Shown here one piece after another: positions 1 through 8,879 of a stretch of DNA of 64,000 nt (the stretch's first letter is position 1; every line of letters starts with the position of its first letter). This DNA is from Streptomyces sp. 1222.5 (GTDB taxonomy: Bacteria; Actinomycetota; Actinomycetes; Streptomycetales; Streptomycetaceae). The DNA is taken from NCBI RefSeq assembly GCF_900105245.1, contig NZ_FNSZ01000001.1, positions 2,542,001-2,606,000 of the forward strand, in the 5' to 3' direction. The translations under genes and the position numbers were made by a program. The notes beneath the pieces were generated by a model. That model was not told the origin of the DNA and ran no database searches. It was given only the letters and a program-made list of their open reading frames with translations.

Positions 1-237
1 GACTCCATGATCGAGGCCGCGATCTGCGACGGCGACTGGGTCACCGTCCGCCGCCAGCCCGTCGCCGAGAACGGCGACATCGTCGCGGCCATGCTCGACG
101 GCGAGGCCACCGTGAAGCGCTTCAAGCGCGAGGACGGCCATGTCTGGCTCCTCCCGCACAACGCGGCCTACGAGCCGATCCCGGGCGACGACGCGACCAT
201 CCTCGGCAAGGTCGTCGCCGTGCTGCGGCGTGTGTGA
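1..237 (+). CDS. lexA: LexA repressor, C-terminal part (5' end cut by window)
   Basis: Only the last 78 residues are in the window, read from base 1. LexA is the SOS repressor, which cleaves itself when it meets the RecA filament. The visible part is the S24-type latent protease domain. It opens with D-S-M, whose Ser is the expected nucleophile. The segment EATVKRFKR carries the expected general-base Lys, and the end [10 protein letters not shown] is typical of LexA. The DNA-binding domain, promoter and any autoregulatory SOS box lie outside the window. Two strong hairpins follow the stop. It faces a DinG-type helicase gene, and recA lies about 38 kb away in the same window. Confidence 0.95.
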   Translation, partial: DSMIEAAICDGDWVTVRRQPVAENGDIVAAMLDGEATVKRFKREDGHVWLLPHNAAYEPIPGDDATILGKVVAVLRRV

Positions 238-276
238 CCGCTGCGGCGGACGGGCCTGTCGGCCTGCTCCCTGACC

Positions 277-318
277 GGGCCCCGGAACCCCTGCGCCGGT
301 TCCGGGGCCCACGTTTTT
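277..318 (+). terminator. Intrinsic terminator after lexA
   Basis: A perfect 13-bp stem, GGGCCCCGGAACC (277-289) with GGTTCCGGGGCCC (298-310), has an 8-nt loop and is followed by five T residues at 314-318. This is a classic rho-independent terminator for lexA. Confidence 0.85.
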
Positions 319-360
319 CGGCGCACCGCACACCGAGCCTCTACCGGGCGGTCGTGCAAG

Positions 361-394
361 AGGTGGCCTGACCGTCTTCCGGTCAGGCCACCTT
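361..394. terminator. Second hairpin, between convergent lexA and helicase genes
   Basis: A perfect 13-bp inverted repeat, AGGTGGCCTGACC (361-373) with GGTCAGGCCACCT (381-393), has a 7-nt loop. It lies 6 nt beyond the helicase stop codon, so it most likely ends the minus-strand helicase transcript and backs up the lexA terminator. Confidence 0.8.
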
Positions 395-398
395 TCGA

Positions 399-2390
399 TC
401 ACTGGGCAGCCATCTGCTCCGCTTCGGACGCCTTGGCCGCCGCGTCGATCGCGGACAGCGACTTGCGGACCTGGTTACGGTCCGTGGTGAACCAGAAGTC
501 CGGCAGTGACGCCTTCAGATAGCTGCCGTACCGCGCGGTGGCAAGGCGCTGATCCAGTACGGCGACCACACCCCGGTCCCCGGACGCGCGTACGAGACGG
601 CCGGCACCCTGGGCCATCAGCAGGGCCGCGTGCGTGGCGGCCACCGCCATGAAGCCGTTGCCCCCCGCGTCCTCCACCGCCTTCTGGCGCGCGCTCATCA
701 GCGGGTCGTCGGGGCGCGGGAACGGGATCTTGTCCATGACGACCAGTTGGCAGCTGGGCCCCGGGACGTCGACACCCTGCCACAACGACAGCGTGCCGAA
801 GAGACAGGTCTTCGGATCGGCCGCGAAGTTCTTGATCAGCTCGCCGAGCGTCTCCTCGCCCTGCAGCAGGATCGGGAACTCGGGAATCCGGGAGCGCAGC
901 TCCTCCGCCGCGAGCTGGGCGGCCCGCATGGACGAGAACAGCCCCAGAGTGCGGCCGCCCGCCGCCTGGATCAGCTCGGTCAGCTCGTCGAGCATGTCGC
1001 CGCGCTCGCCGTCTCGTGCGGGGCGCGCCAGATGCTTGGCGACGTACAGGATGCCCTGCTTGCGGTAGTCGAAGGGGGAGCCGACGTCGACGCCCTTCCA
1101 CTGCGGCAGGTCCTCGCCCTCCGTCCCCTCCGGGCCGAGCCCCAGGGAGGCACCCACGCCGTTGAAGTCACCGCCCAGCTTGAGGGTCGCCGACGTGAGG
1201 ACGACGCTGCGGTCAGCGAACAGCTTCTCCCTCAGCAGCCCCGAGACCGACATGGGTGCGACCCGCAGGGAGGCACCGAAGCGGTCGTGGCGCTCGTACC
1301 AGACGACGTCCCACTCCGAGCCGTTCACGACTCGTTCCGCCACGTCGTGCACCGACTCCACCGAGGCCAGCGCCTGCTTGCGGACCGCGTCCTCGTCCTG
1401 GACCGACTTGTCGCGCGTCGCACCGATCGCGGAGATCACCGTACGAGCGGCATCGCGCAACGCCATCAGCGCATAGCCGAGATCCTCCGGGATCTCCTCG
1501 AGCCGGCCCGGCAGCGCTAGTTCCATCAGCCGCTCGAAGCCCTCCGCGGCGGTCTGGAGCTGGTCGGCGGCCTTCTCGTTGACGAGCTTGGCGGCACGGC
1601 GCACGGCCCGGTTGACCTGACCGGGGGTGAGTTCGCCCGTGGCGACGCCCGTGACACGGGAGACGAGTTCGTGCGCCTCGTCGACGATCAGCACCTCGTG
1701 CTGGGGCAGCACCGGGGCGCCCTCGATGGCGTCGATGGCGAGCAGGGCATGGTTGGTGACCACGACCTCGGCGAGCTTGGCGCGCTCCCGGGCCGTCTCC
1801 GCGAAGCACTCGGCGCCGTACGCGCACTTCGACGCCCCGAGGCACTCCCGCGACGACACCGACACCTGGGCCCAGGCCCGGTCCGAGACGCCCGGGGTGA
1901 GGTCGTCCCGGTCACCGCTCTCGGTCTCGTCCGCCCAGTCCCGCAGCCGCAGCAGGTCCTGGCCGAGCTTGCTGGTGGGCGCGGCGGCCTCGAACTGGTC
2001 GAAGAGACCCTCTTCCTCGTCCTGCGGCATGCCCTCGTGGAGGCGGTGCAGGCACAGGTAGTTCGACCGGCCCTTGAGCATGGCGAAGTCCGGGCGACGG
2101 CGCAGCAGGGGGTGGAGCGCGTCGACCGTGCGTGGCAGGTCCCGCTCCACCAGCTGGCGCTGCAGGGCGAGGGTGGCGGTCGCGACGATCACTCTTTCTC
2201 CGTGCGCGAGCGCGGGCACGAGGTAGCCCAGCGACTTACCGGTGCCGGTGCCGGCCTGCACCAGGAGATGGGATCCGTCGTCGATCACCTCGGCGACCGC
2301 TTCGGCCATGGTCACCTGGCCGGGGCGCTCCGTGCCGCCGACGGCGGTGACGGCGGCATGGAGGAGTTCGGGGAGTGAGGGCTTCGTCAT
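399..2390 (-). CDS. dinG: DinG/XPD-type iron-sulfur DNA helicase
   Basis: A 663-aa superfamily 2 helicase that should unwind DNA 5' to 3' during repair or removal of R-loops and recombination intermediates. The Walker A motif AGTGTGKS is at about residues 46-53 and the DEAH box at 237-240. Four cysteines (113, 183, 189, 195) lie between motifs Ia and II at the XPD/DinG 4Fe-4S position. The C-terminal half has the second RecA-like fold, with SATLKLGG and GAGRLVR. The ATG at 2390 lies 9 nt after the -10 box of a RecA-NDp-like promoter, so the mRNA would have almost no leader. No Shine-Dalgarno is needed to justify this start. Assignment to the DinG/YoaA branch is by motif layout. Confidence 0.9.
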   Translation of the reverse strand: MTKPSLPELLHAAVTAVGGTERPGQVTMAEAVAEVIDDGSHLLVQAGTGTGKSLGYLVPALAHGERVIVATATLALQRQLVERDLPRTVDALHPLLRRRPDFAMLKGRSNYLCLHRLHEGMPQDEEEGLFDQFEAAAPTSKLGQDLLRLRDWADETESGDRDDLTPGVSDRAWAQVSVSSRECLGASKCAYGAECFAETARERAKLAEVVVTNHALLAIDAIEGAPVLPQHEVLIVDEAHELVSRVTGVATGELTPGQVNRAVRRAAKLVNEKAADQLQTAAEGFERLMELALPGRLEEIPEDLGYALMALRDAARTVISAIGATRDKSVQDEDAVRKQALASVESVHDVAERVVNGSEWDVVWYERHDRFGASLRVAPMSVSGLLREKLFADRSVVLTSATLKLGGDFNGVGASLGLGPEGTEGEDLPQWKGVDVGSPFDYRKQGILYVAKHLARPARDGERGDMLDELTELIQAAGGRTLGLFSSMRAAQLAAEELRSRIPEFPILLQGEETLGELIKNFAADPKTCLFGTLSLWQGVDVPGPSCQLVVMDKIPFPRPDDPLMSARQKAVEDAGGNGFMAVAATHAALLMAQGAGRLVRASGDRGVVAVLDQRLATARYGSYLKASLPDFWFTTDRNQVRKSLSAIDAAAKASEAEQMAAQ

Positions 2391-2399
2391 AGCCCGACC

Positions 2400-2422
2400 A
2401 CCCTACGGCCCGGCACTGACAA
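2400..2422 (-). promoter_or_regulatory. RecA-NDp (PafBC-type) DNA-damage promoter of dinG
   Basis: On the minus strand the sequence is TTGTCAGTG (2422-2414), 8 nt, then TAGGGT (2405-2400). This fits the published mycobacterial RecA-NDp consensus tTGTCRgtg-N8-TAnnnT at every specified position. Nine bases separate the -10 box from the ATG, predicting a transcript start within about 3 nt of the start codon. Confidence 0.75.
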
Positions 2423-2594
2423 ACGGGCGAGCACGGTGAGGAGAGGGGGCGGGATCACGGCCGGGCTCCTGGGAGGGGACGGGTGGGGCGGCGGGAACGG
2501 GGCGAGCGAGTGGAACTGGCGGAACGGGACGAGCGGACCGTACGGAGTGGCGAGCGGGCCGCCGCACCGCAGGTGCGTGCGTCATCACACGGCG

Positions 2595-3365
2595 CTACAG
2601 CACACCGCGCAGATTCCGGTCGCGGACCATGAGGGCGGCCCGTTTGTCGGGCAGGTCGACCTCGGCCGCGTACCGGAAGCCGGCGCTCAGGAACGCGGCG
2701 ATGGAGGGGGTGTTGCGGAGATCGGGTTCCGCCACGACACGTGCGCACGCGGGGCGCCGGTCGAGGATGAGGTCGGCCACGGCCCTGAGCAGGGTGGACC
2801 CCAGCCCCCGCCCGCGGTCCTCGGCGCTGCCGACGAGGAGGTGTACCCCGGTGTCGTGCGGTCGGGCCGGATAGCGACGGGCCAGCGGATCGAGGTCCGC
2901 CCGGTAGATCTCCCAGTAGCTCATCGGGGTGCCGTCCAGCGCACCCAGACACGGCACGCTGCGTCCGTCGCCGTCGAGCTGGGTCCGCAGGTGGTCCTCG
3001 ATCCGCTTCCGGGGTCCGGCCAGGTCCCAGAAGTGAGCGACGGCCGGGTCGTTCATCCAGCCGTGGATCAGCGGCAGGTCGCGTTCGACGCGCACGGGCA
3101 CCAGATGGAAGGAGCCGACGGGGGTGTCGGCCGGCCCCCAGGTGTGGAGCCGGTCGAGGAGGCCGGGCGTTCCGGCGGTGAAGAGAGCGACGAACTCGGA
3201 GGGGAGATGCAGGTCCAGGGTGTCCTCGCTGTCCGCGTCGTCGTCCTCGACGGCGAACCGGCTGAACACGGCGGCCCTGGTGCGGGTGGATGCGGCTCGG
3301 GGGCCGGTGCGGCCCGGGTCGGCGGGGGCGGATCCCCGGTCGGCGTTCGCGTCGGTGGGAGGCAC
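2595..3365 (-). CDS. Siderophore GNAT acyltransferase (IucB/RhbD-like)
   Basis: A 256-aa protein whose C-terminal 180 residues look like the N-hydroxy-amine acetyltransferases of NRPS-independent siderophore pathways. The segment FHLVPVRVERDLPLIHGWMN, followed by FWDLAG, is the family's entry motif. The acetyl-CoA loop region EDRGRGLGSTLLRAV follows, and then FLSAGFRYAAEVDLPDKRAA. The first 50 residues are polar and probably disordered. The GTG start at 3365 is chosen because GAGAGGAG lies 5 nt upstream. It is the last gene of a minus-strand trio with the IucA/IucC synthetase and the aminotransferase. The exact amine substrate cannot be read from sequence. Confidence 0.85.
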   Translation of the reverse strand: MPPTDANADRGSAPADPGRTGPRAASTRTRAAVFSRFAVEDDDADSEDTLDLHLPSEFVALFTAGTPGLLDRLHTWGPADTPVGSFHLVPVRVERDLPLIHGWMNDPAVAHFWDLAGPRKRIEDHLRTQLDGDGRSVPCLGALDGTPMSYWEIYRADLDPLARRYPARPHDTGVHLLVGSAEDRGRGLGSTLLRAVADLILDRRPACARVVAEPDLRNTPSIAAFLSAGFRYAAEVDLPDKRAALMVRDRNLRGVL

Positions 3366-3444
3366 GGGCGCTCCTCTCAGGAGATGGAGTGGGTCATGGT
3401 CCTCGGAAGTGCGGGAAGCGGGGCGGTTCGGCGGTGGGCGCGGC

Positions 3445-5475
3445 TCAGGACTGAAGGGGGTTGGCGATGGTCACGTAGACGGACTGGGTGTCGACCGGGC
3501 CGACGAGTTCGTCGAGGCCGTGCAGCCGGGTGAGCAGGTTGGCCTTGCAGCGCAGGACAGGTGAGTCGAGCAGGAGACCGGGCAGGGAGGTGCGCCGTGC
3601 GCCGGGGCCCGAGAGGAGGTCGGTGAGGAAGCGGCGGAAGGCCGCGAGCAGCAGACGCTCGTCGGCGAGATGCTGTGAGCCGAAGGCGCCGATCAGTCCC
3701 AGCACGTTGTTGACGGCGAGGTAGTAGACGAAGCGTTCGTCGGTGACCTCGTCGGTGACGAAGGTGTCGCTGTGTTCGCCGATGCCGGGCAGCCGGGCGG
3801 CCAGTTCGGCTCGCCGGGACTCGCGGAAGTAGTACCCCTGGTTGTCGCGGTAGCGGCCGCCTGCGGGCCAGCCGTCGCGGTCCAGCAGGACCAGGGTGTT
3901 CTGCTGGTGGGCCTCGAGGGCGATGCCGGCCTCGCTGTCCAGCCAGAGCACGGGGCGGACGACTTGTTCCAGGTAGCGCAGGAACCACTCCGCCGCGACG
4001 GCTCCGACGGGGCGCCCGGTGCGTGCGGCAAGCCGGGCCATGAGCAGGGCGAGCCGGGACCGCATGGTTACGGCGGTGTGAGGCAACGGCGAGTCGGTGT
4101 CCGGCTCGGGGTGCGGCCGGGGCGAGACGAGTCCTGCCACGCAGGCGACGTCGTCGGTCGGGGCGAACGGATTGTGCCTGAGCAGCGCGTCGAGTCCGGG
4201 TACGGGCCGTCCGTCCCGGTCGTCGACGGCGAGCCAGGCCGGGTCGCGGACGATGTCGAAGCCGGGGTGTACGGCCTGCCACTGCTTGAGCAGGCCCGTG
4301 CGGAGCAGCCGGTGCACCTCGACTCCGCGGTGCAGCTCCTTGCGGAGGTTCTCGCGCCGGGAGTTGGTGATGCGCAGGCCCAGCGACAGTTTGAGCATGG
4401 CGGACGCCCCGGTCCGGTGGACGGTTCGCACGGAGGAGGTGGGGTGCCAGGCGAGGCCGATGGCCCCGAGGTCGTGGAGCAGTCCGGCGTCGAGCAGTGC
4501 CGCGACGCGTGCGTCGTGCCGTGCCTCGCGCGCCTGCCACGGGTGCAGGGGCAGGGCGGCGTAGCCGTCGGGCAGCGGCAGGGCGGTGCCGGCGAGGCGT
4601 CGCGTGAGGTGGCCGGCGCAGACGGGACGGCCGCGCTCGGTCCAGGCCGAGTCGGTGGCGAGCAGCGAGGGGGCGACGGCCATCCAGTGCAGGGGGAAGG
4701 AGCCGCGTAGTTCGGGTGAGTAGCGGCGGGCTTCGGCCTCGGTCAGGCCTTCCCGGCTCTTGGGGGTCGGGTGCAGGGGGTGTCCGAGGAGGAGGGCCTG
4801 CTCGGCGCCGAGGAAGAGATCGGGGGTGTCGGCGGGGCGTGCACGCCGGTCGCTGAGGAAGGTCGCGGTGCGGTGGAGGGAGTCGGCCACCCTGGCCACG
4901 AGGTCGCCACCGTCTCCGTGGCCCCCCGCGGAGGGGCCGGGCGGGGATGGCCGGCCTGCCGCGGCCGCGGAGGGAAGCGTCACGGGAGAGGATGCCGCCG
5001 CCGTCGAGGCGCTCGAACCCGGGGGCGGGGAGTCCGAGGCCCACGAGGTCTCCCGGGTGAGGAGCGCCGCGAGGGTGACGGCGTCGACGGGAGGGGCGGT
5101 CGGCGGTACGCCGGTGAGTCGGGGTGGTCCGAATCGGTGCCACCCGGTGAGGGACCAGTAGCGGACCGGGACGGTCAGGGAGACGCCGCTCGCGGGCAGC
5201 GGAACGAGGAGGGCGCCGGTCGTGGGGGCGGCGAGGTCGGTCTCGCGTACCCAGCACCGCAGAAGGTTCTCCACGGCGGCGGCTTGAGCGGCGGTGACGG
5301 GATCGGGATCCTCCAGCGGATCGGTGCCGGGCTCCGTGACTCGCGTCGGTGACACGCTCCGCCGTTTCTGCTGGGGCACCGACTCGGCGAGCGGGACGGG
5401 AGAGTTCGGGGCGCCGGAGTCTCCCTGCTCGTCGGGAGCACCGGAGCGGCCGTCCGGGTTGGGGGTGTCGGTCAT
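3445..5475 (-). CDS. IucA/IucC family NRPS-independent siderophore synthetase
   Basis: A 676-aa ATP-dependent synthetase that condenses a carboxylic acid such as citrate with an amine or hydroxamate. The family core starts near residue 140. HPLHPTPKSREGL is the conserved ATP-binding histidine/lysine segment, HPWQ follows, then SSVRTV and KLSLGLRITNSRREN. The ferric-reductase-like FhuF C-terminal region is also present (EAHQQNTL, RDNQGYYFRES). The first 130 residues are Pro/Ser-rich filler. The ATG at 5475 has GAGGAG 5 nt upstream. The same frame stays open upstream, but that part is low-complexity and is excluded. Middle gene of the siderophore operon. Confidence 0.9.
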   Translation of the reverse strand: MTDTPNPDGRSGAPDEQGDSGAPNSPVPLAESVPQQKRRSVSPTRVTEPGTDPLEDPDPVTAAQAAAVENLLRCWVRETDLAAPTTGALLVPLPASGVSLTVPVRYWSLTGWHRFGPPRLTGVPPTAPPVDAVTLAALLTRETSWASDSPPPGSSASTAAASSPVTLPSAAAAGRPSPPGPSAGGHGDGGDLVARVADSLHRTATFLSDRRARPADTPDLFLGAEQALLLGHPLHPTPKSREGLTEAEARRYSPELRGSFPLHWMAVAPSLLATDSAWTERGRPVCAGHLTRRLAGTALPLPDGYAALPLHPWQAREARHDARVAALLDAGLLHDLGAIGLAWHPTSSVRTVHRTGASAMLKLSLGLRITNSRRENLRKELHRGVEVHRLLRTGLLKQWQAVHPGFDIVRDPAWLAVDDRDGRPVPGLDALLRHNPFAPTDDVACVAGLVSPRPHPEPDTDSPLPHTAVTMRSRLALLMARLAARTGRPVGAVAAEWFLRYLEQVVRPVLWLDSEAGIALEAHQQNTLVLLDRDGWPAGGRYRDNQGYYFRESRRAELAARLPGIGEHSDTFVTDEVTDERFVYYLAVNNVLGLIGAFGSQHLADERLLLAAFRRFLTDLLSGPGARRTSLPGLLLDSPVLRCKANLLTRLHGLDELVGPVDTQSVYVTIANPLQS

Positions 5476-5732
5476 GACGGCTCCTCGGGATGCGGGGACG
5501 TGCCGATGCCGGGCCATACCTGTCGTCCGCTCGGTCGGCGTCCCCGGCAGAGGTGACCGCCGGAACGGCGGAGTCGGGGGCCGCGTCGGCCGGCGGCGGG
5601 CGGGCGTGAGCGGGACGGCAGCGGAGTTGTCACGGGATTTCGGTGTCGGGCTGGACGTTCCTGGAGGGGTGAGGGTGTGCTGAGGCGCAATCCCCGCGGG
5701 CGGGGCCCGTGCCCACTGGGTGTGCTCGGTCC

Positions 5733-7205
5733 TCAGCCGCTGCGCTGGGCCGGGCCGTGGTGTCGGCGGTGGCGTGGATCGTGGTGGGTGTGGTCGCGGG
5801 CCACCGCCGCCACCGCGTCGGACAGGCGGTCCAGGACCGCTGCCGCCTGCTCCTCGCTGATCGTCAGCGGAGGGAGCAGCCGGACCACGGCGGAGTGACG
5901 GCCGCCGAGTTCGACGATCAACCCCCGTTGCAGGCACTCCCGTTGTACGGCCGCCGCGAGAGCCGGCGCTGCCGGGCGCGGGGTGCGGGTGGACTCCGGC
6001 CCGCTCGGTGCCGAGGACGGGCCGGCGGTCGCGGGCACAGGGTCCGGGGCGGAGCCGTCCGCCTCCGGGTCGACGAGCTCGACGCCGATCATCAACCCTC
6101 GGCCCCGCACCTCCCCCACGCACACGAAGTGACCGAGGTCGTCGCGGAGCCGGGTCAGCATGCGGGAGCCGAGGTCGGCGGCCCGGGCGGCGAGGCCGTT
6201 CTCGCGGACGTGGGTGAGGGTGGCGGTCCCGGCGGCCATGGCGAGCTGGTTGCCACGGAAGGTGCCCGCGTGGGCTCCGGGTTGCCAGACGTCGAGATCG
6301 TCGCGGTAGACGATCACGGCCAGGGGGAGGCTGCCGCCGATGGCCTTGGACAGCACCATGACGTCCGGGGTGACGCCGCTGTGGTCGACGGCCCAGAAGG
6401 CGCCGGTTCTGCCTACTCCGGTCTGGACCTCGTCGGCGATCAGCGGGATGGACCGGTCCTGGGTGACCCGGCGCATGCGGCGCAGCCAGTCGTCCGGTGC
6501 GGGGATCACCCCGCCCTCCCCCTGGACGGGTTCGAGGATCATCCCGGCGGGCAGCGGGACGCCCGACTTGGGGTCGTCGAGAAGGGACTCGGTCCACCGG
6601 GCGGCGGTCTCGGCGCCGCGTGTGCCGCCGATACCGAAGGGGCAGCGGTAGTCCTGCGGATAGGGCAGACGGGTCACCTGGACGTCGTGGGCGCCGCCGG
6701 AGGCGGCCAGCGCGCCTGCGGTCATGCCGTGGTAGGCGCCGGTGAAGGCGAGGATGCCGGTACGACCGGTAGCGACCCGGACCAGTTTCAGGGCGGCCTC
6801 GACGGCGTCCGTGCCGGCCGGGCCGCAGAACTGGACGCGGGCGCGTCCGGCGAGGCCGGGCGGCAGCGTGCGGAAGAGCTCGGTGATGAAGGCGTCCTTG
6901 ACCGGGGTCGCGAGGTCGAGGACGGAGAGGGGGGCGCCGGAGTCGAGGACCCTGCGGACGGCTTCCAGGACCACGGGGTGGTTGTGGCCGAGGGCGAGGG
7001 TGCCGGCGCCGGAGAGGCAGTCGAGGTAGCGGCGGCCGTCGGCGCCCTCGATGGTGAGTCCTCGTGCCCTGACCGGCACGATGGGCAGCGCCCGGGCGTA
7101 GGTGCGCGCCGCGGATTCGCGCGCCGACTGACGCCGCAGGATCCCCTCGTGCACGGCCGGCGCTTGTCCGGGCAGCCCTTCGGCCACCGACTCCGTAACG
7201 GACAC
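5733..7205 (-). CDS. Diaminobutyrate--2-oxoglutarate aminotransferase, siderophore type
   Basis: A 490-aa class III PLP aminotransferase expected to convert aspartate semialdehyde to 2,4-diaminobutyrate, the precursor of diamine siderophore arms. The motifs GAGTLALGHNHPVV, FCGPAGTDAVEAALKL, FTGAYHGMT, DEVQTGVGRTG and LSKAIGG (the last with the PLP lysine) occur in family order. A GTG start at 7205 is chosen because GGAGG lies 10 nt upstream; starts further out add only an Arg/Gly-rich tail. First gene of the trio, 257 nt from the IucA/IucC gene. EctB-type enzymes of ectoine synthesis are close relatives, but the neighbours point to a siderophore role. Confidence 0.88.
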   Translation of the reverse strand: MSVTESVAEGLPGQAPAVHEGILRRQSARESAARTYARALPIVPVRARGLTIEGADGRRYLDCLSGAGTLALGHNHPVVLEAVRRVLDSGAPLSVLDLATPVKDAFITELFRTLPPGLAGRARVQFCGPAGTDAVEAALKLVRVATGRTGILAFTGAYHGMTAGALAASGGAHDVQVTRLPYPQDYRCPFGIGGTRGAETAARWTESLLDDPKSGVPLPAGMILEPVQGEGGVIPAPDDWLRRMRRVTQDRSIPLIADEVQTGVGRTGAFWAVDHSGVTPDVMVLSKAIGGSLPLAVIVYRDDLDVWQPGAHAGTFRGNQLAMAAGTATLTHVRENGLAARAADLGSRMLTRLRDDLGHFVCVGEVRGRGLMIGVELVDPEADGSAPDPVPATAGPSSAPSGPESTRTPRPAAPALAAAVQRECLQRGLIVELGGRHSAVVRLLPPLTISEEQAAAVLDRLSDAVAAVARDHTHHDPRHRRHHGPAQRSG

Positions 7206-7586
7206 AGCTCGTTGTCCTCCCCGCTGTTCAGAGGCGTGTTGATGGCGGGGACCGGACTTGGGCAGCGGGCCCCCCACCGCTACAACCGCCGACCGCTCTA
7301 CGGGTTACGGCCTGATTCGAAGTCATTTTCGCCGGACTTCAGGTCCGCCGTCCGGAACGGGGGTGGTGACGAGGAGACGTCAAGTCGAAAGATCCAGTAA
7401 TGGTTGGCCAGGTCAGACGGCTTGTAGCCGAACCGTTGCCGATCCGTCGGAAGTCGCCCACAGCGAGCGCATAGTGTGTGATGCCGTTCCCAGTTGGCCG
7501 TGGGACCGGCGTGAACTCCCCGGGGGTTCGCCGCCGGTGGCACGGCCGAAGCGCCGAGTTCCTTCACCTCAGGGGGAGTCAAGACC

Positions 7587-8810
7587 ATGCGATCCATACG
7601 GCCGCCGTTCACCGCTCGGCGAGGGAGGGGCAGCCGACGTACCTCCCCCGCGCTGGCGGCGGTCGCCCTCGTCTCGGCGCTGGCGCTGACCGCCACCGCC
7701 TGCAACGGCGACGACAAGGCCGACGGCAAGCCGACCGCCACCGCGACCGCGGCGAGCACCGGCGACGGAAAGATCAAGATCCCGGACGACCTCAAGGAGA
7801 GGCTCAAGGAGCACGGGATCGACGTCGACAAGTGGAAAGACGGCGCCTGGAAGAACTGGAACAGGGACGACTGGCTGCGCGAGGCCAACGACTTCATCAA
7901 CCCGATCATCAAGGGTCTGTGGGACCCGGACCGGATGCGGGACGCCGACGACCCGGACAAGGGCGTCGACGACAACGACATCTCCGGTGACCAGGGCGTC
8001 ACGGACCCGACGCCGCAGCCTGTGAGGGCGCAGGCCGTCGCGCCGCCGTACCACACCAGTGCCGCCACCTCGGGCAAGGTGTTCTTCGACTCCCCCGAGG
8101 GCACCATGGTGTGCTCGGCGACGGTCGTGAAGGACCCGGCCCACCCGGGCAAGTCCAACATGATCTGGACCGCGGGGCACTGTGTGCACGCCGGCAAGAA
8201 GGGCGGCTGGTACCGCAACATCGCGTTCGTGCCGTCGTACAACAACGCGGGCAAGTCGGCCGCGCAGCTGGAGGGCGCCAGCCGGGCCGAGGTCGCTCCG
8301 TACGGTGTCTGGTGGGCGGATGCCGCGCAGACCTCGCAGCAGTGGATCGACCAGGGTGGCGAGACGGGCGGCAACGGAGCCTCGTACGACTTCTCGGTCA
8401 TCCATGTGACGCCGGAGCAGGGCAGTGACGGCAAGTCGCTGGAGGAGACGGTCGGCGGGGCGCTGCCGGTGAACTTCAATGCGCCGGCCGTGCCGAAGGT
8501 GCAGAGCATCACGGCGACCGGGTATCCGGCGGCGGCTCCCTTCGACGGTCAGCTGATGTACCAGTGCCAGGACAAGCCGGGCCGGCTGTCGATCGACAAG
8601 GCGGATCCGACGATGTACCGGATCGGCTGCACGATGACCGGTGGCTCCTCCGGTGGTGGCTGGGTGGAGACGGGCGCGGACGGCAAGCCGGCGCTGGTGT
8701 CCAACACCAGCATCGGCCCGGTCAGCTCGGGCTGGCTGGCCGGTCCCCGGCTCGGTGATGTGGCCAAGGGCGTGTACGACTCGGTCAGCAAGAAGTTCGC
8801 CGGGCGGTAG
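7587..8810 (+). CDS. Secreted trypsin-like serine protease, probable lipoprotein
   Basis: A 407-aa exported protein. The N-terminus has many arginines, a hydrophobic stretch at about 24-38, and a lipobox-like LTATAC, so it is probably lipid-anchored. An acidic/Trp-rich segment at about 55-115 (DVDKWKDGAWKNW) may be a propeptide. The chymotrypsin-fold catalytic residues are visible: His in WTAGHC, Asp in YDFSVI, and Ser in GGSSGGGW. The substrate is unknown. It is divergent from the siderophore operon across a 381-bp gap and is followed by a strong terminator. Streptomyces members are usually annotated only as trypsin-like peptidases. Confidence 0.88.
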   Translation: MRSIRPPFTARRGRGSRRTSPALAAVALVSALALTATACNGDDKADGKPTATATAASTGDGKIKIPDDLKERLKEHGIDVDKWKDGAWKNWNRDDWLREANDFINPIIKGLWDPDRMRDADDPDKGVDDNDISGDQGVTDPTPQPVRAQAVAPPYHTSAATSGKVFFDSPEGTMVCSATVVKDPAHPGKSNMIWTAGHCVHAGKKGGWYRNIAFVPSYNNAGKSAAQLEGASRAEVAPYGVWWADAAQTSQQWIDQGGETGGNGASYDFSVIHVTPEQGSDGKSLEETVGGALPVNFNAPAVPKVQSITATGYPAAAPFDGQLMYQCQDKPGRLSIDKADPTMYRIGCTMTGGSSGGGWVETGADGKPALVSNTSIGPVSSGWLAGPRLGDVAKGVYDSVSKKFAGR

Positions 8811-8831
8811 CCGCGCTCGCCGTGACAGCGC

Positions 8832-8866
8832 GAAGGCCCGCCGCCCCGAGGGGGTGGCGGGCCTTC
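8832..8866. terminator. Bidirectional terminator between protease gene and hflX
   Basis: A perfect 11-bp stem, GAAGGCCCGCC (8832-8842) with GGCGGGCCTTC (8856-8866), lies between two convergent genes. Confidence 0.85.
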
Positions 8867-8879
8867 GTGGTGTGCCGGG

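Noticed and set aside
3377..5257. 626-residue overlapping frame in the siderophore synthetase
   Set aside because: Arg/Pro-rich composition and no family motif; it is a frame shadow.
7206..7586. Iron box for the siderophore operon
   Set aside because: No TTAGG-type palindrome like the DmdR consensus was found by eye.
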